From Candidatus Omnitrophota bacterium (GTDB lineage: Bacteria; Omnitrophota; Omnitrophia; Omnitrophales; JACROU01), in assembly GCA_016206875.1 (NCBI GenBank), contig JACQQR010000158.1:1-10294 (forward strand): a stretch of DNA of 10,294 nucleotides, read 5' to 3'. Positions 1-8,300 of this stretch are shown one piece after another; the stretch's first letter is position 1, and each line of letters starts with the position of its first letter. The position numbers and the translations under genes were made by a program. Under the pieces are notes generated by a model. That model was given only the letters and a program-made list of their open reading frames with translations, had not been told where the DNA came from and did no database searches.

Positions 1-92
1 CTCCTGAACATCGTGCCGGACCCAAAGTGGGCAGAAATGAGCCTTGCCCCTGCGGCAGCGGAAAAAAGTATAAAAAATGTCATGGTTCGTGA
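1..92 (+). CDS. secA: Preprotein translocase subunit SecA, C-terminal end (partial)
   Basis: Only the last 29 complete codons are present (first whole codon at 3, stop TGA at 90-92); the gene continues to the left. The visible tail reads VGRNEPCPCGSGKKYKKCHG and then S-stop. This is the SEC-C zinc-binding motif that closes many SecA proteins, with the metal ligands as C-x-C (codons at 45 and 51) followed by C-H (78-83). In known SecA this tail binds zinc and contacts SecB or the ribosome, while the missing N-terminal body is the ATPase motor that pushes preproteins through SecYEG. SEC-C tails also occur on a few unrelated proteins, so the name rests on the near-perfect SecA-type motif and on its position at the very C-terminus. 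The stop overlaps the proposed lnt start by 11 bases, which suggests co-transcription and translational coupling. Confidence 0.88.
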   Translation, partial: PEHRAGPKVGRNEPCPCGSGKKYKKCHGS

Positions 93-1716
93 TCGCGCTT
101 GGACATCCAGCCTTTTCCTGCCGGTTTTAGGCGGCGTTTTACTTTCCTTTGCTTACCCACGCATTGATTTCTGGCCGCTGGCGTATTGTGCGCTTGTCCC
201 GCTGTTCATTTTTTTAGATTCAGCCGCAACACGGCGTATGGCCCTCATGGGCAGCTTTCTTTTTTCCTTCATGTTTTTTGCCATTTCCGTTCATTGGATT
301 CGCTTCGTAACCCTTTTCGGATGGGCATTCGTCGCGTTTTGGGAAAGCCTTTTTTTCATGGTCATGGGCTATCTCATGTGGAGTTTGCTGCATAGATGTT
401 CTTGCAAAGTCTGCTTCACCGCCAATCTATCGTTGCTCGTCACCCTGCCCGCCCTGTGGGTGCTCGCTGAATGGGTGCGCAGTGAAATTCCGGTGATGGG
501 ATTTGGCTGGAATTTATTGGGATATTCTCAGGCTGAAAATCTTCCGCTTCTGCAAGCGGCAAAAATAACGGGGGTATACGGAGTCTCTTTTTTAGTGGCT
601 TTTGCCAACGCCTTTTTATTTCTTTTGTGGAGGCTTCTTTTGGCGCAAGGCTCGCCCCTGAGGAGATTTCTTATTCTGGGTGCGGCCTCTATTATTGTCT
701 CCATTGTCTTTTTCCCGGTGCTTCGAAGCGGCGAAGCTATGCTTCGCGAGGAATCCGGCGGCCCTGTGTTTCGCGTCTCCGTGATTCAAGGAAACATTCC
801 TCAAGAAGAGAAGTGGGATCCCAAATATCAAAAAGTGATTTTGGACAAATTTTTCAAAATGTCGGAATTGGCCGGTTACGACGGTCCGGATCTCATCGTG
901 TGGCCTGAGGCTGCTTACCCTGGTTATTACAATCTTTCAAAAAATGAGGCATTCACTGCCTTCGTGGAGAAACTCAATACGCCTATTTTATTCGGCGCAT
1001 TGACTGCATTGAGCGAGACTTTGTTCTATAACAGCGCTTATCTGATTTCGCCGAATCCGGACACCTCTGAGCTTCGATACGACAAAATCCGCTTGGTTCC
1101 TTTTGGAGAATATGTTCCTTTCCGTTCCGTTCTTTCCCCTTTAGATCCTTTGGCACGCAGCTTAGGGGTGGGGGACTTCAGCGCCGGCACAGAGATACAA
1201 CTATTTCCTATTTCTTTGCCGGCGATTCAAACAAAGCAAGCCGGGAGAGATGAGAAAAGCGAAGCAGCTGTGGGGCCGCTGATTTGTTTCGAAAATATAT
1301 TTTTAGGCGGGGTGCGTGCCTTGTGCTGGAAAGGCGCCAATATTCTTTGTGTCATTACAAACGATGCCTGGTTCCAGGACAGCTCGGCGCCGTACCAGCA
1401 TCTTGGGGCATCTATTTTTCGTGCCGTGGAAACAGGCCGATGGGTGATTCACTGCGCCAATACCGGAGTCAGCGCTTTTATTTCGCCTCAAGGCCGTGTG
1501 GTGGACCGCGTGAAAAATTCGAAAGATCAGGACCTGTTTGTAGCGGGCGCCGTAACACGTCCCGTAACGCTTTATGGGAAAAACACGCCCTATCTGTCTT
1601 TTGGGTATTTGTTTCCTTACATTACGCTTCTGATTGTGATCCAGGGATTTGTTTTTTCCATTCGAAAACAATATAAACAACATAAACAAAATAAACAAAT
1701 GCAAACCATTTCATGA
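82..1716 (+). CDS. lnt: Apolipoprotein N-acyltransferase
   Basis: Inner-membrane enzyme that transfers an acyl chain from phospholipid to the N-terminal cysteine of diacylated lipoproteins, the last step of lipoprotein maturation in diderms. The product is 544 residues, slightly above the usual 500-520. The N-terminal third is a series of hydrophobic segments (first about 11-25) and contains the family motif GFGWNLLGYSQ. The periplasmic nitrilase-like domain starts near residue 230 (RVSVIQGN). The catalytic triad is intact: Glu276 in WPEAAYP, Lys335 in YDKIRLVPFGEYVP and Cys402 in PLICFEN. A final membrane helix lies at about 506-527, followed by a basic, glutamine-rich tail built from a 9-base repeat. 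I chose ATG at 82 because the in-frame GTG at 13 and ATG at 37 would translate the conserved SecA tail out of frame and add non-Lnt residues. No clear Shine-Dalgarno precedes 82, so coupling to secA is likely. The 3' end overlaps the next gene by ATGA. Confidence 0.95.
   Translation: MVRDRAWTSSLFLPVLGGVLLSFAYPRIDFWPLAYCALVPLFIFLDSAATRRMALMGSFLFSFMFFAISVHWIRFVTLFGWAFVAFWESLFFMVMGYLMWSLLHRCSCKVCFTANLSLLVTLPALWVLAEWVRSEIPVMGFGWNLLGYSQAENLPLLQAAKITGVYGVSFLVAFANAFLFLLWRLLLAQGSPLRRFLILGAASIIVSIVFFPVLRSGEAMLREESGGPVFRVSVIQGNIPQEEKWDPKYQKVILDKFFKMSELAGYDGPDLIVWPEAAYPGYYNLSKNEAFTAFVEKLNTPILFGALTALSETLFYNSAYLISPNPDTSELRYDKIRLVPFGEYVPFRSVLSPLDPLARSLGVGDFSAGTEIQLFPISLPAIQTKQAGRDEKSEAAVGPLICFENIFLGGVRALCWKGANILCVITNDAWFQDSSAPYQHLGASIFRAVETGRWVIHCANTGVSAFISPQGRVVDRVKNSKDQDLFVAGAVTRPVTLYGKNTPYLSFGYLFPYITLLIVIQGFVFSIRKQYKQHKQNKQMQTIS
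1672..1698 (+). repeat. Three tandem 9-base units in the 3' end of lnt
   Basis: Three consecutive 9-base units at 1672-1680, 1681-1689 and 1690-1698 are identical (ATAAACAA) except for the first base, which is T, C and A. The period is a multiple of three and in frame, so they encode YKQ-HKQ-NKQ in the cytosolic or interfacial tail of Lnt, just after its last membrane helix. A small in-frame minisatellite of this kind probably arose by slippage. Copy-number change would lengthen or shorten the tail without breaking the catalytic domain. Confidence 0.85.
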
Positions 1717-2087
1717 AGAAAATTTTCTTTCTCATCCTGATGGGCTGTGTGGCGGCCGGCTGTGAAACTACGATTAGCTTTCCTCCCGGTTATCACGCAT
1801 CGGATAAACCCAAGGAAGTACAGCCCGTAATTTTAACCCCGGTGGAAGGCCGCACTCCTTTGGAACTTCTCAAGGCAGAAAAGAGAAATGTGGAAACGGT
1901 TTACTATCCCGATTGGGGAAATTATGTAAGCCGTATCGCTAACGTACGTAATGAAACCGAGTTAGGCCCCAACGGGCGTTATTGGATTCTCTACATCAAT
2001 AACAAGCGCGTTGAAGAAGGCCTCGACCGCATACGCCTAAAAGGCGACGAGAAAGTAGAATTCCGTTTTGAAGCCGCCAGTACCTAA
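1713..2087 (+). CDS. Small lipoprotein with DUF4430-like domain
   Basis: Predicted 124-residue exported lipoprotein. The N-terminus (MKKIFFLILMGCVAAGC) is a lipoprotein signal: two lysines, a short hydrophobic core and a lipobox AAGC with Cys17 as the likely lipidated residue. A second Cys12 inside the core is a less likely site. The mature part starts with a proline-rich spacer. It then carries a DUF4430-type fold, recognisable from GRYWILYINNKRVEEG (about 88-103) and the closing GDEKVEFRFE (111-120), matching the family's W-x-x-x-V/I-N-G-K and GD-K-V-E-(W/F) pattern. DUF4430 resembles the C-terminal ligand-binding domain of transcobalamin, but a cobalamin or other ligand cannot be shown here. 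The ATG overlaps the lnt stop (ATGA, 1713-1716) and has no evident ribosome binding site, so translation is probably coupled to lnt, the enzyme expected to mature this protein. Specific function unknown. Confidence 0.82.
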   Translation: MKKIFFLILMGCVAAGCETTISFPPGYHASDKPKEVQPVILTPVEGRTPLELLKAEKRNVETVYYPDWGNYVSRIANVRNETELGPNGRYWILYINNKRVEEGLDRIRLKGDEKVEFRFEAAST

Positions 2088-2136
2088 ACAATAGTACTGT
2101 GAAATTGCCAATGGGTATTAAAACTGCCGTTTTTAG

Positions 2137-2159
2137 TTGTAATTATAAGGTAATTACAA
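2137..2159. promoter_or_regulatory. Perfect 9-bp inverted repeat, candidate operator
   Basis: TTGTAATTA (2137-2145) and its exact reverse complement TAATTACAA (2151-2159) flank a 5-base spacer (TAAGG). The centre lies 20 bases upstream of the putative -35 box of the giant gene, and the right arm ends 8 bases before it. This is a typical site for a dimeric regulator. It is AT-rich and lacks a T-run after the second arm, so it is a poor intrinsic terminator for the lipoprotein gene. The symmetry is seen directly; the regulatory role is inferred, and no particular regulator can be named. Confidence 0.45.
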
Positions 2160-2167
2160 AAAATTAT

Positions 2168-2195
2168 TTGACAAATAAAAAAAGTGTTGTATTGT
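2168..2195 (+). promoter_or_regulatory. Putative sigma70-type promoter for the YD-repeat gene
   Basis: A consensus -35 hexamer TTGACA occupies 2168-2173. A 16-base spacer separates it from TATTGT (2190-2195), a 4-of-6 match to the -10 consensus. The implied start of transcription is near 2202, about 30 bases before the GTG start codon. The -35 is convincing and the -10 is weak. The gene is separated from the lipoprotein gene by 145 bases and has a divergent architecture, which fits its own promoter, although read-through from the upstream operon is possible because I see no strong terminator. Confidence 0.42.
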
Positions 2196-2218
2196 CCATA
2201 AATCTGATAAAAATACGC

Positions 2219-2223
2219 GAGGG
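2219..2223 (+). promoter_or_regulatory. Ribosome binding site supporting the GTG start at 2233
   Basis: GAGGG lies 9 bases upstream of GTG at 2233. The frame is closed by TGA at 2227-2229, two codons before the GTG, and no ATG lies in frame before the signal peptide's hydrophobic core. An ATG at 2226 is in another frame and stops after 11 codons. The site therefore decides a non-ATG start. Confidence 0.7.
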
Positions 2224-2232
2224 AAATGATTT

Positions 2233-2316
2233 GTGAAGAGTACACAGAAGAACGGTTGTAGATTAGTAGTTTGGTTCACTTTAATACTGTTCTTATTTGA
2301 GCAAATCGCCCTAGCT
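2233..2316 (+). other. Sec signal peptide of the YD-repeat protein
   Basis: Residues 1-28: a basic N-region (Lys2, Lys6, Arg10), a hydrophobic core at 11-22 (LVVWFTLILFLF) and an A-L-A motif at 26-28 before Thr29. There is no lipobox cysteine at the cleavage site, so signal peptidase I processing is expected. The mature N-terminus begins with a Gln/Ser/Ala/Pro-rich linker of about 75 residues (2317-2547) that looks unstructured. Confidence 0.8.
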
Positions 2317-5300
2317 ACCCCGCCAGTTCAGCAGGCGCCGGTTTCACAATCTTCTCAAGCGCAAACATCTGCAGCAAACTCTCAAAGCGCTTCTCAAAGT
2401 AATCGGGCTTCCTATCAACCTCAGACTCAAGCGAATACGCAGTCATTTTTAACGAGTTCCCCGTTATCTCAGCCATCAAACGTTCTCTACCAAAATGGCA
2501 GGCTCCGGCCGGACCCTTCTTTAGAACTCAAAGATATAGAAGAGTTTCCTTCCCACCCTGCGGATTTTTATGCCCTGTATGAAAACGGGAATGGCCATTT
2601 TGATTCTATAAACTCGCATGAAGCCGGAATAGACTTTAGACCGCCACCCAAGAGAGTTCGGTGGAATACGGGCTGGGCCAGAAGAAAACCAGTCAGCTCG
2701 TTTAAGAAAAAGCCCTTCCGGGGGAGAACTGAGCTTGTTTGGAATTTCGATAATCCCGGGACAAAAAGAAAAACAGAGACAGCGGATTTTTCCGCTAACG
2801 ACACATTGGTTTTTGGCCTCAAGGGCAAAGTGGCCGTAGCCCAGTTAAGCATTCAGGATAAACGGGGCGAAGAAATCACACTCGCACTCGAGGATGTTTC
2901 CCCAACCAAAGACACACTGTACGAAATCGATATTTCGGAAATATCGAAACGAATTGATATTTCAAAAATTCGCAATATCCGCCTTGAAGTATTGATGGAG
3001 AAGGTGAACCGTAAGTCCACGCAAATCGAAACGCTGAATATTTTCTACGGGTTACTCAAGCCCGATACCACGCCGCCACAAGTAACGAGAATCTCGCCTG
3101 AAATCACAGCCAGCCATAATTATCTTCTGGAACTGGAAATAGACGGGAAGCCGTATCAAGAGAATATCCAGCTTCAAGAAGGCGGCAATCTCATCGAACG
3201 CACCTTTACCGACCGCGCCAGAAACCTGACCGTATGGCAGGATACGATTACCTCGGACACAATTTCTCCGTCTATTCAGATTATCTCAGGTTCTTTGGTA
3301 AACAATCCTGTTTATACATTGCTATATACAGTAGATGGAATCCAGAAAAGCGAGGCAAGAAGCTTAGTGGAGGGCCAAAATACGCTTTTGGTGAGAGGAA
3401 AAGATTTGGTGGGAAATGAAACCATTCTCACTCATGTAGTTATTCTTGATACAGTGGCCCCGGTTATTCAAATTACATCGCCCTTGTTAGTGAACAATTC
3501 AAATTACAATCTTACCTATCTAGTGGACGGCATACAAAAGACAGTGCCAAAAAATTTAAATGAAGGAATCAATTCAATTCTGATTTCCGAAACAGATGCC
3601 GCTTCCAATCAAACACAGGTGAGCATTGACATAGTTCTGGATACTACGCCGCCGCAAATCAATCTTGTTTCTTCCCCTATATCAAACCGACAAAATTACA
3701 TTTTGCAATACCTTATAGATGGAATATTGCAACGCGAGTCCGTGCATTTAAATGATGAAGGATTGAATGCCTTTCAGCGCACTTTTGCTGATCCAGCAGG
3801 GAATCAGGCGAATATTGATTTCCAAATCACACTTGATTCGATTGCTCCGGTAGTTGATTTGATTTCATCCACTTTTGTGAACAATCCGAACTATTTTCTT
3901 GCCTATAACGTGGATGGCGCTAGAACTCAAGAGCTTATTGTTTTAACTGAAGGTAGAAACTTTATTCCCAAAAGAGTTGTGGATGCGGCTGGGAATGCAA
4001 CTACAAAGACTTTTGAAGTGGTTTTGGATTCCCAGCCGCCGGTGCTTGCACAGATGTCAATTAATCAAGGGGCAGCTACAACAAAAAGTTCCAGCGTGAA
4101 TTTGACGCTCGCCTCTTATGATTTGGGTTCTCAAGTAACCGAAATGTCTTTCTCTAATGATGGCGTGAATTTTAGTTTGCCCGAACCATTTTCGACCTCT
4201 AAAACTTGGAATTTAGAGGAAAGTAAAGGGAATAAAACCGTTTGGGTCAAACTGAAAGATGCTTCTGGATTTTGGTCAAATCCCACAAGCGCTTCGATTG
4301 TGTATGAAAAAATATTTCTGATAGATGATTTTGACGGCCAAACCCAGGTATCAACATACTGGGATATGGATGGCGGAATTGTCTATCAACGCTCATTTGA
4401 GCAGGGCCAAGGCATTGATGGAACAAGCGCTATGCAGGTGAATTTTACAAAAGATGCTTTTCACAACTATTCTTTTTTTGCTTTAGAGCCGTTGCGTAAT
4501 GGGGTTGCAAATGATTTCTCAGCCTATCGCACATTGCGCTTTCAATTAAAGAAAAATCATGAACCTCCTATGGCTCTTCTGGTTAAATTGGAATTTGAAG
4601 GAACTAGTGAGGTATATGAAACGCAGGTTCAATTTCCGCAAGGTTCAGGTGAGTGGCAAGAAGCCATTTTTGATTTTTCTTCGGTGGATCCCAATAAACT
4701 TAAAGATGTCAAAAAAGTACTTTTCTTTGCGGATCCAGGCAACGGAAATTCACAAGGAAGTTTTTTGATAGACAATCTTATTTTAGACGAGCGTACGCCC
4801 ACTCATCTTGTCGATGATTTTGACGGAAATTCCAGCTCAATTCAAACTTATTGGGATTGGGACGCAACCACAGTTTATAGACGGGAAGTTACAGAAGAAA
4901 AAGCCTATGACGGCACTCATTCTATGAAAGTGGAGTATACAAAGCTCCCTGGGTATTCCTATTCTTTTTTTGCATTCAATCCCAAGCAGGACGGCCAAAG
5001 TAACAATTTCACTGCCTTCGGTTCACTTCGTTTTCAAATCAACAAAAATTTTGATAGTCCAATGTCGCTTATGGTGAAACTTGAGTTTAACGGTTTTCCC
5101 GACACCTTCGAGTCTCAGCTCCAATTTCCGCAAGGAAGCGGGTCCTGGCAAGAAGCCACTTTTGATTTTTCTTCCGTTCGTCCGGACTTGTTAGCCAATG
5201 TAAAAAGCGTTTTATTTTTTGCGGATCCGGCAAGCGAAACAACTGCCGGAACATTCTACATAGATCGTATCCGGCTTGCCGAAGCTCCATCTACACGGCT

Positions 5301-8300
5301 ACTGGACGACTTTGACGGTAATAATAGTTTCATTCAGACTTATTGGGATGTGGATGGACCGGGCACTGTTTATACGCGCTCGATTGATAATACTCAGAGT
5401 TTCGATGGCACGCATTCCATGAAAGTGGAATACAACAAATCAACAAATTTTCCCACTTCATTTTTTGCATTTGCGCCCAAGCAAGATGATGTGAGTAATG
5501 ATTTTTCAAAATTTAATGTGCTCAAACTTCGAGTGAAGAAAGAAAGCATTCCTGCCATGAAGTTAATGATGAAATTTGATTTGGAAGGGACTCAAATCAA
5601 TTTTGAATCATGGAAGGAGATTCCTCAAGGTAGTTCAGACTGGGTGGAGCTGGCCTATGATTTTTCTTCGCTTGATCCGGTAATTTTGAAAAAGGTACGG
5701 GCGGTACTGTTTTTTGTCGACCCGGCTTTTTTTTCTATGCCCACGAATTCTCAAGGGGCATTTTGGATTGACTCGATGCGTCTGGACTACGAAAATGATT
5801 TGCCCGCCCGTCAACTAGATCCGCAGAACCCGCCTCAACTGGGATGGCTGAATTCTTCTGTTGCTTCCGATATGGACAATGAATACCGTTTGGGGAGCCT
5901 TGTGCGTATTAATGCTTGGGAGCTCAATGCAGCCGGAGATTTGTTGGATGCATCCGTGCGCATTGTTTCTCAGTCTACCGGTTATGATTCGGGTGAGCAA
6001 AAACTTGTATTTTTGCATGACGGGCAGTTTTGGCCTTTTCATTGGGATACTCAAGGCTTACAAGTCGCCGATGATTATGGCGTTATCGTTACTTTGCGAG
6101 ATAAAAGTGGGAATGTGACTGTAGTTGGCTCAGAAAGCCAGCCGGCACTCACCATCAAGCTTACTCAAACAGTACCTCCAGCAGGCACACTTCTTTCTTT
6201 CAATGAATTTTCTGTACCCTTCGGGCAAAGCACGCTTGGAATCAATCGATCTTATGACCCGAGTGACGCCGAAGTGTTTGACCGCCAGCTGGGCTTAGGA
6301 TGGCATTCGAATTTAGATTATTTCATTCAGGATTTTCCGGATGGCACAGTATCTTTAGGTTTGGGAGATAGCGGTTATGAGTTTTTCTTCCGCAATCCGG
6401 ATGGAAGTTACCGGCCTCAAAGTAAGTCCAATTACTCAACATTACTGAAGAACCCACAAGGAGGTTTCTTCCTCCAATTAAAAGATGGCACCATTTACGA
6501 ATTTGATTCCGCGCCTTTTATTGATCACAACACCGTTTCCACGGTGACATGGTTTATTACCCGCATCTGGGGTCCGGCCGGCGAAATCCGGTTTTTTTAT
6601 GATGTAAACAGAAATTTAACAAGCGTTAATTTTCCATCAGGAGATTCCATTCAACTGGAATATTCGTTTAGAGAAAAAGATCAGTTTAATACCAACAAAT
6701 ATAATTTAGACAAAATCACAGATGCCAGCGGAGGTGTTTGGCTGTATGAACATGATGTAAAAGGCCGGTTGATTTCTGCCACCAACCCTTTAGGTGAAAA
6801 AACAAATTATGAATACGATTCAAAAACCCGTTTGACACGCATTATTTATCCGGATGGCAGCACGGAAGGATATGAATATGATGGCGAGGGAAGGATCATC
6901 AAAGAATTCCGAAATGGGGTTGTCCAGAGACAGTATGTCTATGGCGGGCGAAATGTTCTTGCCTATGATGAAATCGATGCTTTGGGAAGAACCACAACTT
7001 ATAAATTTTCTTCCGAAGGTCTGCTTACAGAAACTATTGATGCCCTAGGTGGAATTACCCGGAATGTATACGACTCAAAGCACAATTTAATTTTGCAAAC
7101 AGATTCCCAAAATCGTGTTTCTCGTTTTACTTATGATCAAAAAGGAAATCTGCTGCAGGCAATTGACGCATCGGGTGCTATAAGCCGGTATACCTATGAG
7201 CCTGTTTTTAACCAAATGACATCGTTCACGGATGCCCTTGGAAACCGGGCGGAGTTTGAATATGACATCAATAGACAATTGATCCGCGTCCAAGATCCTG
7301 CCGGAAATAGCACCGAATATACATACAATTTGGATGGAACAGTTGAAAGCGCAAAAGATGCGAAAGGGAATATCACGACCTATATTTCTGATTCTCGCGG
7401 CTTTCCAACGCTGATGCGTGACGCAGCGGGAAATATCTGGAATTATCAATATGATGCGCGCGGGAATTTGGTTTCTGCCAGCGATCCCGCACGCGGCCAA
7501 ACAGAATTGAATCAATATGATGCCCTCGGACGGATTATAAGCCATGAAGACGCTTTAGGCCGCCGGACTCAGTATGCCTATGATTCTATGGGCCACGTGA
7601 CTCAAATCACCGATCCATTAGGGAATATCTCTTCATTTGAATATAACAATAAGGGTGAGAAAACCGCAGAAGTAGACGTGCTCGGCTCAAGAACCTCATT
7701 GAACTATGACGCCGTAGGAAATTTGATTTCACGACGGGATGCTTTAGGAAATGTCACGACTTTTGCTTATGACGCGATGAATCGCCTCACCGAGATTCGT
7801 GATGCTTTAGGCCGCGTTACCCGTTTTGATTATGATTTGCTTGGAAGAAAAATTTCAGAAACGGATGCTTTAGGCCATAGTACCCGGTTTGAATATGACG
7901 CGGTGGGAAAACTGATAAAAACCATTTATCCCAATGGTGGAGAAGAACGCGTTCAATATGATTTGCTTGGCAGAATTCTCTCGCGAATTGATCCGTTGGG
8001 AAACGAAGAGCGCTTCACATATGATCCAAAGGATAATGTTCTTACGGCCAGCGATGCAAGCGGTGCTGTCACGTCTTTTGTCTATGATGAAAATAATTTA
8101 TTGACAGCTCAAACCGATGCTCTGGGCAATACTACCCGCTTCGAATATGACGCTTTGAATCAATTGGTGCGCACTATTCTTCCGGATCATTCCACACAAA
8201 CCCAGGAATACGATTTTCGGGGACTCGTTGTGCGCCAAACTAACGGGTTAGGAGATAGTGTTACCTTCCAATACGACAACGCCGGAAACCTTCTTGAAAG

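Noticed and set aside
13..81. Longer lnt starting at GTG 13 or ATG 37
   Set aside because: The extra residues come from the out-of-frame SecA tail and do not resemble an Lnt N-terminus; ATG 82 gives a normal short N-region before the first membrane helix.
1303..1704. Minus-strand 133-codon frame and plus-strand 130-codon frame inside lnt
   Set aside because: Lnt is clearly coding here, with intact catalytic Cys402 and C-terminal membrane helix; both frames are shadows.
2078..2099. Inverted repeat CAGTAC / GTACTG around the lipoprotein stop codon as a terminator
   Set aside because: The stem is only 6 bp with a 10-base loop and no T-run follows, so it is unlikely to terminate transcription.
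2101..2160. Riboswitch or small RNA in the intergenic region
   Set aside because: The only structure seen is the short AT-rich inverted repeat; there is no conserved aptamer-like core, and it lies upstream of the inferred promoter rather than in the leader.
7087..7545. Open frame of 152 codons on the minus strand
   Set aside because: It lies wholly within the YD-repeat coding sequence. The periodic sense codons produce open antisense frames; the translation shows no recognisable domain.
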